Origin: Moraxella equi
GTDB taxonomy: Bacteria; Pseudomonadota; Gammaproteobacteria; Pseudomonadales; Moraxellaceae
Direction: 5' to 3'
Assembly (NCBI RefSeq): GCF_002027555.1
Contig: NZ_MXAP01000010.1
Coordinates: 1-33,051, forward strand
DNA: 33,051 nt
Positions 24,809 to 32,405 of the stretch are shown here, in pieces. The stretch's first letter is position 1. Each line of letters begins with the position of its first letter. Both the position numbers and the translations under genes were made by a program. A model generated the notes under the pieces. That model saw only the letters and a list, made by a program, of their open reading frames with translations, ran no database searches and was not told where the DNA came from.

Positions 24809-25318
24809 TTAGTTTGAATCATTTGTCAATTTGGTTAATCCATCCATCTCATAAGCCAATGCCAAATCACAGATAGCCTGCCCGTTTATCATCAATTTAT
24901 CATTTAACTCCAAAAGTGGCACAAGCACAAAATTTCGCTCAAAAATCCCACCGTGTGGCACGGTCAATCTGTCATTATGGATAACTTCATCGCCATAGAG
25001 CAAAATATCCACATCAAGCGACCGCTCGCCCCACCGCCGTAAGCGCACACGCCCTGCCCCCTGCTCTAAGTCTTGACAAAAATCAAGTAGACTCATGGCA
25101 TCAAGGCCTGTCTTGGCGGACAACACCGCATTGACAAAATCAGGCTGGTCGGTAACACCAAACGGCTTGGATACATATAAAGACGACAGCACCACATCAC
25201 AAAACCGCTCATCAGCGTCAAACGTATCACGCACCGCCAAAATGTGGCTGGTCGGGTCGCCAAGCTCGTTGGCGATATTGCCACCTAGTCCCAGATAGAT
25301 TTGTACCTTATCAGTCAT
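24809..25318 (-). CDS. folK: HPPK, 6-hydroxymethyl-7,8-dihydropterin pyrophosphokinase
   Basis: Transfers pyrophosphate from ATP to the pterin in folate synthesis. From the ATG at 25318 the product has 169 residues, matching the family (about 160), with LGLGGNIANELGDP at the N-terminus, KPFGVTDQPDFVNAV (about residues 46-60) and the signature RRWGERSLDVDILLYGDE. VPHGGIFERNFVLVPL follows it. The open frame extends 60 codons upstream inside pcnB, but that part is basic sequence unlike HPPK, so it is excluded. It overlaps the pcnB stop by eight bases (ATGACTGA), indicating translational coupling. Confidence 0.93.
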   Translation of the reverse strand: MTDKVQIYLGLGGNIANELGDPTSHILAVRDTFDADERFCDVVLSSLYVSKPFGVTDQPDFVNAVLSAKTGLDAMSLLDFCQDLEQGAGRVRLRRWGERSLDVDILLYGDEVIHNDRLTVPHGGIFERNFVLVPLLELNDKLMINGQAICDLALAYEMDGLTKLTNDSN

Positions 25319-27275
25319 CGTGTTTGGCTCGTGGCTTGGCATTGGATTTTTTGCGTTTTTTGGGTTTTGGCGTGTCCGTATCTTGGGCGGTTTCTTGTGG
25401 CTCTGCTTTTTGTCTTGTCCGCTGTCGTCCTGTTGTTTGGCGTTTACTCGCCTGCGTTTTGGGCTTGGCAGAGCTTGGCACAGATGGTCGTAAGTCACTC
25501 TCGGTCAGCCCCTGCTCACGCTCTTTGATAGAGAGTGTTGATGACGGCTGACGTTTGCGATAACGCACCGATGGAATATAAGGCTCGTCATTGTCCAGCA
25601 GTTTGGCAAAATCACTCTCGCTGTACGTGCGACGCTCAAAGGTCGGCACATCCACCTGCCGTGCTCTTGGTGTGGGGCGAGTACTCTTGGGTGTATTGGC
25701 ATTATCCACCACCAGTAGCGGTTGTGGCACATCATCCGCCTTGTCATCATCACGCCCTGAGAGCTGTTGTAGTTGTAGAAGTTCGGCATCTTTGTCAATA
25801 TCAATGCCTGTATCTACCCCACGTCGTCTGCGAGTGCGAGTCACACCACCCCCCAATGCACTTAGCATTTGGCTTTGACTGGTCGCATCGACCGCCAAAT
25901 AACGTTGCCACCACACCCCCATGCCATTGGTCGGCTCAGACAGCGGACTGTCATCATAACTCTCACGCATGATAAGAAAATCAAGCCCCGCCCGAAATTT
26001 ACCCTGCGAGCTTAGCCTGTCCACGTCTTTGGGTTTGGGGCTGACGAGCTTGGGTTGCATGAACCAAATATCGCTGATAAAATCTTCGGCAAATTTAGGA
26101 ATGGCGGTCTTGATACGCTGAGCATCAAACACCTTGCGAGACGCTTTTATTTGGGCTTCGTGAAAGGGCAGACCTTTTTTCTTAAACTTTGCCAAAGCAT
26201 GCAAATAATTCTCCCACAACAGCACCGCATAAAAAAACGCAGGGTTGGCGGTTTTGCCTGACGCAATCCGCTCATCGGTGTTTTTGGCAACTTGCAGGGC
26301 AAGGCGAGTGGGCTTGGGCTGAGCGTAGGTCATCAAACTGCTCATCGCCCCGTATTGATACAGCAGGGGCAACAGCGGAGCCAGATAACCGCCCGTGAAC
26401 ATCTTTTGGGTCTCATCATAAAGCCGATGAGCCGAGACCTGCTCCAAAAGCGTCCAGCTTGTGTCATTAAACTGTTTGGCTAGGGCTTTGTCAAATTCAA
26501 AACCCAGTTTTGCCTTAAACCGCAAGGCACGAAGCAGGCGGACAGGATCTTCTTCCACACGCACTTTGGCATCACCAAGTAGGCGTAATGTCCCGTTTTT
26601 GATGTCATCAACCGCCCCACAAAAATCGAGCACTTCACCCTTAATCGGCTGATAATACAAGGCGTTAATGGAAAAATCACGACGGGCAAAATCCTGCTCT
26701 ATCGTCCCCCACACATTATCACGGGTAATCATGCCGTCATCGGTGGTGTGCGTGTCGTCCTTAGGCGGAGCCCGAAAGGTCGCCACTTCAATAAGTTCAC
26801 GCCCCGAATAGACGTGAGCGAGCTGAAACCGCTTGCCAATGATACGGCAACGCCCGCCAAAAATCGCCTTAATCTCATGGGGGCGAGCGTTGGTAACAGC
26901 ATCAAAATCCTTAGGAGTAAGCCCCAAAAGGCTATCACGCACGCCGCCGCCCACGATATAGGCGTCAAAACCTGCTTTGTTAAGTGTGCTAATGACTTCC
27001 ACGATACTGTGCGGTAAAGTGCGTTTGTCAAGCCCCAATTTCTGTGCCGACAGCACGGTCGCTGATGATTTGGGGGTTTTGTGTTTGGTTGGTTTTTTTT
27101 GCATAAGGTGTTTAGACTGCTTTTTTGATGTTTGGTCAATGGCGTGCTTTGCCATTGGTTTGTCTGTTTGGCGGTGTTTGGGCTGTTTAGACCGCTTGAC
27201 TTTTTTGGTTTTCTTGGGTTTTTTGGGGCTAGCATGGGACTGCCCGAGTTTTGCGTCCGCTTTTGTCTTTGCCAT
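25311..27275 (-). CDS. pcnB: Poly(A) polymerase I (PcnB) with long basic tails
   Basis: Adds 3' poly(A) tails to RNAs and so promotes their decay by exonucleases. The catalytic core is clear: GGGVRDSLLG then PKDFDAVTNARP with the two metal-binding Asp (residues 123 and 125 from the ATG at 27275), IIGKRFQLAHV, EVATFRAP and RRDFSINALYY. The RNA-binding helical part reaches about residue 470. The protein is unusual in length (654; E. coli 465). About 75 N-terminal residues and 170 C-terminal residues are lysine/arginine-rich and probably disordered. A GTG four codons upstream is an alternative start. First gene of the run leading to folK, panB and panC. Confidence 0.92.
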   Translation of the reverse strand: MAKTKADAKLGQSHASPKKPKKTKKVKRSKQPKHRQTDKPMAKHAIDQTSKKQSKHLMQKKPTKHKTPKSSATVLSAQKLGLDKRTLPHSIVEVISTLNKAGFDAYIVGGGVRDSLLGLTPKDFDAVTNARPHEIKAIFGGRCRIIGKRFQLAHVYSGRELIEVATFRAPPKDDTHTTDDGMITRDNVWGTIEQDFARRDFSINALYYQPIKGEVLDFCGAVDDIKNGTLRLLGDAKVRVEEDPVRLLRALRFKAKLGFEFDKALAKQFNDTSWTLLEQVSAHRLYDETQKMFTGGYLAPLLPLLYQYGAMSSLMTYAQPKPTRLALQVAKNTDERIASGKTANPAFFYAVLLWENYLHALAKFKKKGLPFHEAQIKASRKVFDAQRIKTAIPKFAEDFISDIWFMQPKLVSPKPKDVDRLSSQGKFRAGLDFLIMRESYDDSPLSEPTNGMGVWWQRYLAVDATSQSQMLSALGGGVTRTRRRRGVDTGIDIDKDAELLQLQQLSGRDDDKADDVPQPLLVVDNANTPKSTRPTPRARQVDVPTFERRTYSESDFAKLLDNDEPYIPSVRYRKRQPSSTLSIKEREQGLTESDLRPSVPSSAKPKTQASKRQTTGRQRTRQKAEPQETAQDTDTPKPKKRKKSNAKPRAKHDD

Positions 27276-27368
27276 GACTTGTGTCACTCATTTTTTACTG
27301 GGGCGTGTTAAATTTTGATAACATTTATTTGAATTTATGAAAATTTACACTTTTAAATTGTTATTACA

Positions 27369-27640
27369 TGAAAATGGCTATCCCACCACTTGCATTTAAA
27401 AGATTAAAAGATAGGTAAAATCTTGCATATTTACCTAATTACACCCAACCAACTTGATATTTACCACAGATTTGTAAGAGTGTGCTGAACACACCCTTTG
27501 ATGGTATTACTGTACAAGGCATGCTCAGCACGCCCCTACATCTACAAATCATTATGTTGGTAATAATTTTAAAGTTTATTGGTTATAAGCGGTCGGATTG
27601 TTTTTCATAATAAAAACTTGCTTGATAGAATGACCATCAA
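27369..27640. repeat. Family 2 repeat, copy B, interrupted by a family 1 repeat
   Basis: The left part (ATGAAAATGGCTATCCCACC, from 27368) and the right part (GCGGTCGGATTGTTTTTCAT from 27589, then CTTGATAGAATGACCATCAA) match the uninterrupted copy at 14309-14434. Here, however, the two parts are separated by a complete family 1 unit (27444-27584). The 410-base gap between pcnB and the comEA-like gene is thus mostly repeat; I see no gene in it. Confidence 0.7.
27444..27584. repeat. Dispersed MITE-like repeat, family 1, copy C, nested
   Basis: A 141-bp unit, CCCAACCAACTTGATATTTA to TAATTTTAAAGTTTATTGG, nearly identical to the copy at 21731. It lies inside the family 2 copy, so it arrived later. 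Confidence 0.8.
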
Positions 27641-27698
27641 ACACCCTTTAACAACCACCCATCATAAGCTTCATTGTACCTTGTTTTTGCCAAAAAAG

Positions 27699-28049
27699 CT
27701 AATGCACCGTGAGTCTGTGACGGTTTTTTTCTAAGGTTTTGGCCCCAATGCCCTTAACCTTTGTCAAATCGTCCACACGCTCAAATCGCCCAAATCCCTC
27801 ACGATAATCCACAATCGCCTGAGCGGTCTTTGCCCCCACGCCATTTAAGGTTGCAAGTTCACCCATGCTGGCGGTGTTGATATTAACCCGCTCGCTCATC
27901 GCTTTTTGGGCGGATTGTTTGGCGATAAAGGCTTGATACGCCTGTTTGGGATCGGCGTAGCATTGGTGGGCGTGGACGTGGACGTGGACATAAGATGATA
28001 AAGCCAATGCCAACCCCACCGTCCAACGCTTTAATTTACAGCTTTTCAT
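27699..28049 (-). CDS. ComEA-like helix-hairpin-helix DNA-binding protein
   Basis: A secreted protein of 116 residues, probably the periplasmic DNA receptor of natural transformation or a related protein. From the ATG at 28049 there is a basic, hydrophobic signal peptide (MKSCKLKRWTVGLALALSS). A linker and two helix-hairpin-helix motifs in VNINTASMGELATLNGVGAK (a 20-residue hallmark of ComEA) and LTKVKGIGAKTLEKNRHRL follow. The junction after the signal peptide has an odd alternating VHVHVHAH stretch encoded by a GTGGAC-type hexamer repeat. Upstream in-frame ATGs (28064 and 28118) lie within mazG. The chosen start overlaps the mazG end by 14 bases. Moraxella species are known for natural competence. 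Confidence 0.82.
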   Translation of the reverse strand: MKSCKLKRWTVGLALALSSYVHVHVHAHQCYADPKQAYQAFIAKQSAQKAMSERVNINTASMGELATLNGVGAKTAQAIVDYREGFGRFERVDDLTKVKGIGAKTLEKNRHRLTVH

Positions 28050-28878
28050 TTGTGCTATTTTCATGAGCTTTTGCCATGTCCCAATATTTATCCATCTCCG
28101 CCAAATCGCTCTGTTCAAAGATTTTGCCTTGTTCCATCAGCGATTTTTCTACAAAGGCAAAGCGTCTTTTAAATTTGGCATTGGTGTTTTGTAATGCCAT
28201 TTCAGCATCCACACCCACATGACGAGCTAAGTTGGATAGGACAAACAGCACATCGCCAAGCTCGCCTGCGATTTTGTCTTTTTGAGCTTCATCCAATTTA
28301 TCTGTTTTATATTTAAACTCAGGCGTGGGCAATTCTGCGTGTAATTCGCCAAGCTCTTCTTGGAGCTTATCCAAAACACCACCCAAATCTTGCCAATCAA
28401 AACCGACTTTACCCGCTTGTTTTTGCAAATTTTGGGCGGTCATGAGTGCCGTGCCTGCCTTGACATCGGACAATAGGCGTTTTGGGCGGTCTTTATTTTC
28501 AATCTCTTTAATCTCATCCCAACGGCGTTTGACATCTTCGTCTGTTTTTAGATTTTCTTTGTCAAACACATGGGGGTGTCTGCGAATGAGTTTTTCTTGC
28601 AAAGCATAAATCACGTCCGCCATGTCAAACCGCCCCTGCTCGGCATACAGATGAGCATGAAAGACGATTTGCAAAAGCATATCGCCAAGCTCGCCTTTGA
28701 TGTCATCGGTGGCAAGAGGGCTTTTGTCGTCATTACTAATGGCTTCTACAAGTTCAAAAACTTCTTCTATGGCGTATTTTTGTAGGCTGTCGTTGGTTTG
28801 TTTTTTATCCCACGGGCAATCGGTGCGAAGGCGTGCCATGAGTGCCAAAAGGTCAGAAAATTGGTTGGTTGGAGTCAT
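28036..28878 (-). CDS. mazG: Nucleoside triphosphate pyrophosphohydrolase MazG
   Basis: Hydrolyses NTPs to NMPs and pyrophosphate, cleaning damaged or excess nucleotides and, in E. coli, lowering ppGpp. The 280 residues carry two MazG domains: the first with LRTDCPWDKKQTNDSLQKY (residues about 17-35), EEVFELVEAI, and GELGDMLLQIVFHA (about 61-74). The second has KLQEELGELHAE (about 170-181) and GELGDVLFVLSNLARHV (about 205-221). These ExxE...ExxD sets bind magnesium. It is translationally overlapped by the ComEA-like gene, whose start lies within its last codons. Confidence 0.94.
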   Translation of the reverse strand: MTPTNQFSDLLALMARLRTDCPWDKKQTNDSLQKYAIEEVFELVEAISNDDKSPLATDDIKGELGDMLLQIVFHAHLYAEQGRFDMADVIYALQEKLIRRHPHVFDKENLKTDEDVKRRWDEIKEIENKDRPKRLLSDVKAGTALMTAQNLQKQAGKVGFDWQDLGGVLDKLQEELGELHAELPTPEFKYKTDKLDEAQKDKIAGELGDVLFVLSNLARHVGVDAEMALQNTNAKFKRRFAFVEKSLMEQGKIFEQSDLAEMDKYWDMAKAHENSTNEKL

Positions 28879-28945
28879 GATTATTATCCAAAAATAAACC
28901 CCATTATACTAGATAACAGGGTCTATCACATCTATTTTATGCAAA

Positions 28946-29875
28946 CTACTGAGCCAAATCTTCAAACAAGGCGGTGGACAAATAACGCTCGCCCGATGAC
29001 GGAATGACCACCACGATGAGCTTGCCGGCATTCTCAGGACGGCTTGCCACTTGCAGAGCTGACCAGACTGCCGCCCCTGCACTGATGCCCACGAGCAGAC
29101 CTTCTTTTTCTGCCATTTGACGAGCCGTGGCAAAGGCGGACTCGGTGGTAACCGTGATGACTTCATCATAAATCTTAGTATTTAAAATGCTTGGCACAAA
29201 ACCAGGGGCAAGCCCTTGCAATTTATGAGCCCCCTTCTCACCACCGCTAAACACAGGCGAATCAGATGGCTCTACCGCCACGATTTGTACGCTGTCCTTT
29301 TTGGCTTTTAACACTTCGCCCACGCCTGTAATCGTACCGCCCGTGCCAATCCCTGCCACCACGATGTCCACTTGCCCGTCTGTGTCATTCCAGATTTCTA
29401 GGGCGGTAGTTTCACGGTGGATTTTTGGGTTGGCTAGGTTGTCAAATTGGCGTGGCATAAAATAGCCGTCTTGACTGGCAAGCTCGTTCGCCTTGGCAAT
29501 CGCCCCGCCCATACCCTCTGATGCAGGGGTTAATACAAGCTCTGCCCCATAGGCACGCAGCAGAGTACGGCGTTCTAAGCTCATGCTCTCAGGCATGGTG
29601 ATGACAAGTTTATAGCCTTTGGACGCACACACCATGGCAAGCCCAATGCCCGTGTTGCCCGATGTCGCTTCCACGATGGTGGTGTTTTTGTTGATAAGCC
29701 CGTCTTTTTCGGCTTCGTTTATCATGGATAGGGCAATGCGGTCTTTGACCGAGCTTGCGGGGTTAAAATACTCTAACTTTGCCACGACACGAGCGGGCAA
29801 ACCTTCACTTAGGCGGTTTAATTCCACTAGGGGTGTGTTGCCGATAAGGTCGGTGATGTTTTTGGCAATGTTCAT
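28946..29875 (-). CDS. cysK: Cysteine synthase A (O-acetylserine sulfhydrylase)
   Basis: PLP enzyme that makes cysteine from O-acetylserine and sulfide. In 309 residues it shows [12 protein letters not shown] (residues about 12-23), the PLP lysine in [11 protein letters not shown] (Lys44), the substrate loop [14 protein letters not shown] (about 69-82) and the phosphate-binding [15 protein letters not shown] (about 176-190). The C-terminal [13 protein letters not shown] is also present. Length and the VKDR context favour CysK over CysM. It stands as a single gene, divergent from manB across 185 bases. Confidence 0.93.
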   Translation of the reverse strand: MNIAKNITDLIGNTPLVELNRLSEGLPARVVAKLEYFNPASSVKDRIALSMINEAEKDGLINKNTTIVEATSGNTGIGLAMVCASKGYKLVITMPESMSLERRTLLRAYGAELVLTPASEGMGGAIAKANELASQDGYFMPRQFDNLANPKIHRETTALEIWNDTDGQVDIVVAGIGTGGTITGVGEVLKAKKDSVQIVAVEPSDSPVFSGGEKGAHKLQGLAPGFVPSILNTKIYDEVITVTTESAFATARQMAEKEGLLVGISAGAAVWSALQVASRPENAGKLIVVVIPSSGERYLSTALFEDLAQ

Positions 29876-30060
29876 AAAATTTCCCTTGTTAAAGGTTGTC
29901 GGTTTAAAATGTTACACGGTTATCATACCAAATTTTTATGAAAATTTATAGGTAAAAAATGTTAAGCCTTATTCTATTTTAGCATTTAAATAATTTCACA
30001 ATATCCACGGCTAAATCATGATAAAATTAAGCTGTTTCATGTTCATATTTAGGATAATTT

Positions 30061-31470
30061 ATGACCGCTTTTAACCCCATCACCATCTCTTGCTTTAAAG
30101 CCTATGACGTACGTGGCGAGCTTGATGTCAATCTCGACAACGCCATCGCCTACCGTATCGGACGAGCCTTCGCTCAATATCTCAATGACGGCAAAGAAAA
30201 CCCTGTCATCGTGGTCGGCTCGGACATTCGCCCGTCTAGTGAGAGCCTAAAACAATCCGCCATTGACGGCATCACGGACGCTGGTGTGGACGTGATTGAT
30301 TTGGGCATGGTTGGCACCGAAGAAGTGTATTTTGCCACAAGCCATTACAACGCCATCGGTGGCATTGAAGTTACCGCAAGCCACAACCCCATCAACTACA
30401 ATGGCTTAAAAATGGTGCGTGAAAACTCTCGCCCCATCAGTGGCGATACGGGCTTGGCGGACATTCGTGCCATTGCTGAGCGTGGCGAATTTGTGGTGGC
30501 GGACAAAGGCAAAGTTACCCTCAACACCGACAAAACCGCTTATATTGATAAGCTCATGAGCTTTACCGATACCACCAAATTTACTCCCAAAAAAATCGTG
30601 GTAAACAGTGGCAACGGCTCGGCAGGTCCTGTGGTTGATGAACTACAAAAACGTCTTGGTGATAACATTGAGCTTATCAAAGTTCATCACACCCCAGACG
30701 GCTCATTCCCCAACGGTATCCCCAACCCCATGATTATCGCCAACCAAAAAGCGACATCAGACGCGGTCATCACTCATGGGGCGGATTTCGGGTTGGCGTT
30801 TGATGGCGATTTTGACAGATGTTTTTTGTTTGATGAAAAGGGACAATTTATCGAAGGCTCGTATATCGTGGGCATGCTTGCCGAAGTGTTTTTGAAAAAA
30901 CATCAAGGCGAGAGCATCGTCTATGATCCCCGAGTGATTTATAACACCGAGAATGTCATCGCCCAAAATGGCGGTACACCTGCCATCAGTAAATCAGGAC
31001 ATTCGTTCATCAAGCAAGTCATGCGTGAGACGGGGGCGATTTATGGTGGGGAGATGTCGGCTCATCATTATTTTCGTGATTTTGCCTATTGTGATAGTGG
31101 CATGATTGTGTGGCTACTGGTGATTGAGCTTCTGTCAGTAACGGGCAAAACCCTATCCGAGCTGGTAAACGGCTACATCAATCATTTCCCCAGTTCGGGT
31201 GAGCTAAATTTTCGCTTAGGGCAAAAAACCGCCAGCGAGATTGGCGAGCTTTTGGAACAAAAATACCACGCATTAAATCCCACCAAAAACACCCTAGACG
31301 GATTAAGCCTAGATTTTGGCAGTTGGCGGTTTAATCTACGTTCATCCAATACCGAGCCACTCATTCGCCTAAACATAGAAACCAAAGGCGATAAAGCACT
31401 CCTAAAAACCAAAACTGATGAAATTTTGGCGGTACTAGATGAATGCAGTGCGGTGAGTGCTGACCATTAA
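30061..31470 (+). CDS. manB: Phosphomannomutase (ManB/CpsG type)
   Basis: Interconverts mannose-6- and mannose-1-phosphate for GDP-mannose and surface polysaccharide synthesis; bifunctional relatives also act on glucose phosphates. The 469-residue protein matches E. coli CpsG closely in pattern: CFKAYDVRGEL at the start, catalytic phosphoserine Ser107 in TASHNPINYNG and the metal loop DGDFDR (248-253). The sugar-binding GGEMSAHHYFRDFAY (329-343) and the phosphate-binding RSSNTEPLIRLN near the C-terminus are also intact. No other capsule or LPS genes are adjacent. Preceded by an AGGATAA ribosome-binding region and followed by a strong terminator. Confidence 0.9.
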   Translation: MTAFNPITISCFKAYDVRGELDVNLDNAIAYRIGRAFAQYLNDGKENPVIVVGSDIRPSSESLKQSAIDGITDAGVDVIDLGMVGTEEVYFATSHYNAIGGIEVTASHNPINYNGLKMVRENSRPISGDTGLADIRAIAERGEFVVADKGKVTLNTDKTAYIDKLMSFTDTTKFTPKKIVVNSGNGSAGPVVDELQKRLGDNIELIKVHHTPDGSFPNGIPNPMIIANQKATSDAVITHGADFGLAFDGDFDRCFLFDEKGQFIEGSYIVGMLAEVFLKKHQGESIVYDPRVIYNTENVIAQNGGTPAISKSGHSFIKQVMRETGAIYGGEMSAHHYFRDFAYCDSGMIVWLLVIELLSVTGKTLSELVNGYINHFPSSGELNFRLGQKTASEIGELLEQKYHALNPTKNTLDGLSLDFGSWRFNLRSSNTEPLIRLNIETKGDKALLKTKTDEILAVLDECSAVSADH

Positions 31471-31493
31471 GCTTCAAGCCAAAAAGAGCTGAT

Positions 31494-31528
31494 AAAAAAA
31501 CAGGGTAGTGATTGCTACCCTGTTTTTT
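31494..31528. terminator. Bidirectional terminator after manB
   Basis: AAAAAAACAGGGTAG / CTACCCTGTTTTTT (31494-31508 and 31515-31528) is a perfect 14-base-pair stem with six-base loop, with an A-run on one side and T-run on the other. It can act for manB and for the minus-strand remnant beyond. Confidence 0.85.
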
Positions 31529-31558
31529 GAACATGGTTGAATCTTTGGGAATCAAGAA

Positions 31559-31944
31559 TCAACTCCATAGACAAAAAGAAAACAACATTCCATTCTTCCT
31601 GCTTTTTAGCTTAATTGATTTATCCATAAAACCAACTGTATTGACACATCTTGGATAGCCAGTATCATTATAGCCATTTGCCTTTGTCTTAATTTTTGGT
31701 ATGATGGGATAAATAGGTATGTTCGACATCCCATCTTGACACTCACATCATCAACTACTTTAATAAAGTTAAATTTGCTGACTAGGTAGTATGCCATGGC
31801 GGAGGTCATGTCAAACTGAGAGTCTTCTTTAAGGTAGTTTGAAACCTCACCTAATTTAAAACCTTACGCTCTATTTTCTGCCAACATATATCCAGCTCTT
31901 GCCAACAGAGCGTGATAAAACACATCTTTCATCGTTGCTTGCAT
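31559..31944 (-). pseudogene. Degraded small gene, N-terminus similar to the neighbouring lipoprotein remnant
   Basis: ATG at 31944, behind a good AGGAG site, opens MQATMKDVFYHALLARAGY and stops at TAA 31866-31864. The same frame continues GFKLGEVSNYLKE and MTSAMAYYLVSKFNFIKVVDD. Coding-like sequence then moves to another frame (GMSNIPIYPIIPKIKT, NGYNDTGYPRCVNTVGFMDK) ending at TGA 31561-31559. I do not recognise the family. The start MQATMKDVFYHALLARA resembles the neighbour's MKASMKDIFYHPLPIRA, suggesting a shared leader segment or duplicated origin. At least one stop and one frameshift make it non-functional as a single protein. Confidence 0.55.
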
Positions 31945-31974
31945 AAATAACTCCTGTTACCTTAACTAAAAAAT

Positions 31975-31998
31975 TGAATAAGAATGACAGTCATTCTA
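31975..31998. promoter_or_regulatory. Palindrome resembling a Fur box, upstream of the 31944 remnant
   Basis: AGAATGACAGTCATTCT (31981-31997) is a perfect inverted repeat with a three-base centre, agreeing at 12 of 17 positions with the core of the classical Fur consensus. It lies 37 bases upstream of the ATG at 31944. It could instead be a hairpin ending the upstream gene, but no T-run follows. Confidence 0.35.
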
Positions 31999-32006
31999 TT
32001 CTAAAC

Positions 32007-32350
32007 TTAATGGGTTGTAAATAGGGATTTGTGGATTTCTTGCACATCAATACCTTCTATTTGTTTTGGTGTGGGAGGGTCATATGCACCTGTCGCTAAA
32101 TTACCACTGCCAGCACCCCACATCCACAATGCTCCATCATCTTTAATACCTATTACCCAAAAGTCTGTCATCGCCACCTTCTTAGGCTCTATGATAATCT
32201 CTAAGGGTTGTTCTAATGGGGCGTCAGGCATATTTGCCTTAGGATATTTATCATTACAAGCAGTCAAGGCAACAGATAGACATAAAAAAGAGCGGACAAG
32301 GCTCTGATGGGGAGGGGATGATAAAAAATGTCTTTCATTGAAGCTTTCAT
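32007..32350 (-). pseudogene. RCC1-repeat lipoprotein, truncated and frameshifted in its signal peptide
   Basis: From ATG 32350 the frame reads MKASMKDIFYHPLPIRALSA, then goes out of frame at a run of six T on the minus strand (32284-32289). One more T would continue it as LFLCLSVALTAC, a lipoprotein signal ending in the lipobox LTAC. The mature part is an acidic/proline-rich linker, then one RCC1-like blade (WVIGIKDDGALWMWGAGSGN, then TPKQIEGIDVQEI) and a sudden end, KSLFTTH, at 32007. RCC1 propellers normally need several blades, so the gene is also truncated. The product would be an outer-membrane or inner-membrane lipoprotein of unknown function. Confidence 0.6.
32011..32030. repeat. 20-bp direct repeat at gene end, copy 1
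   Basis: The 20 bases TGGGTTGTAAATAGGGATTT at 32011-32030 recur exactly at 32410-32429. Both copies encode the terminal SLFTTH residues of truncated RCC1-type genes on the minus strand. Confidence 0.7.
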
Positions 32351-32405
32351 AAAAAATCCTTATAACCAAAAGTAAAAAAGAATGAGACTTGATTATATGC
32401 TGATT

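Noticed and set aside
25319..25498. 60-codon N-terminal extension of folK
   Set aside because: It overlaps pcnB and encodes basic sequence with no similarity to HPPK; the overlapping ATG at 25318 gives the normal length.
25535..25972. A 145-codon plus-strand open frame rich in His, Pro and Cys
   Set aside because: It is antisense to the low-complexity C-terminal tail of pcnB; composition explains the long frame.
31606..31809. A 67-codon minus-strand frame as an independent gene
   Set aside because: Its start is internal to a longer decayed frame beginning at 31944, and its last third is out of frame with the coding-like sequence, so it is treated as part of that pseudogene.
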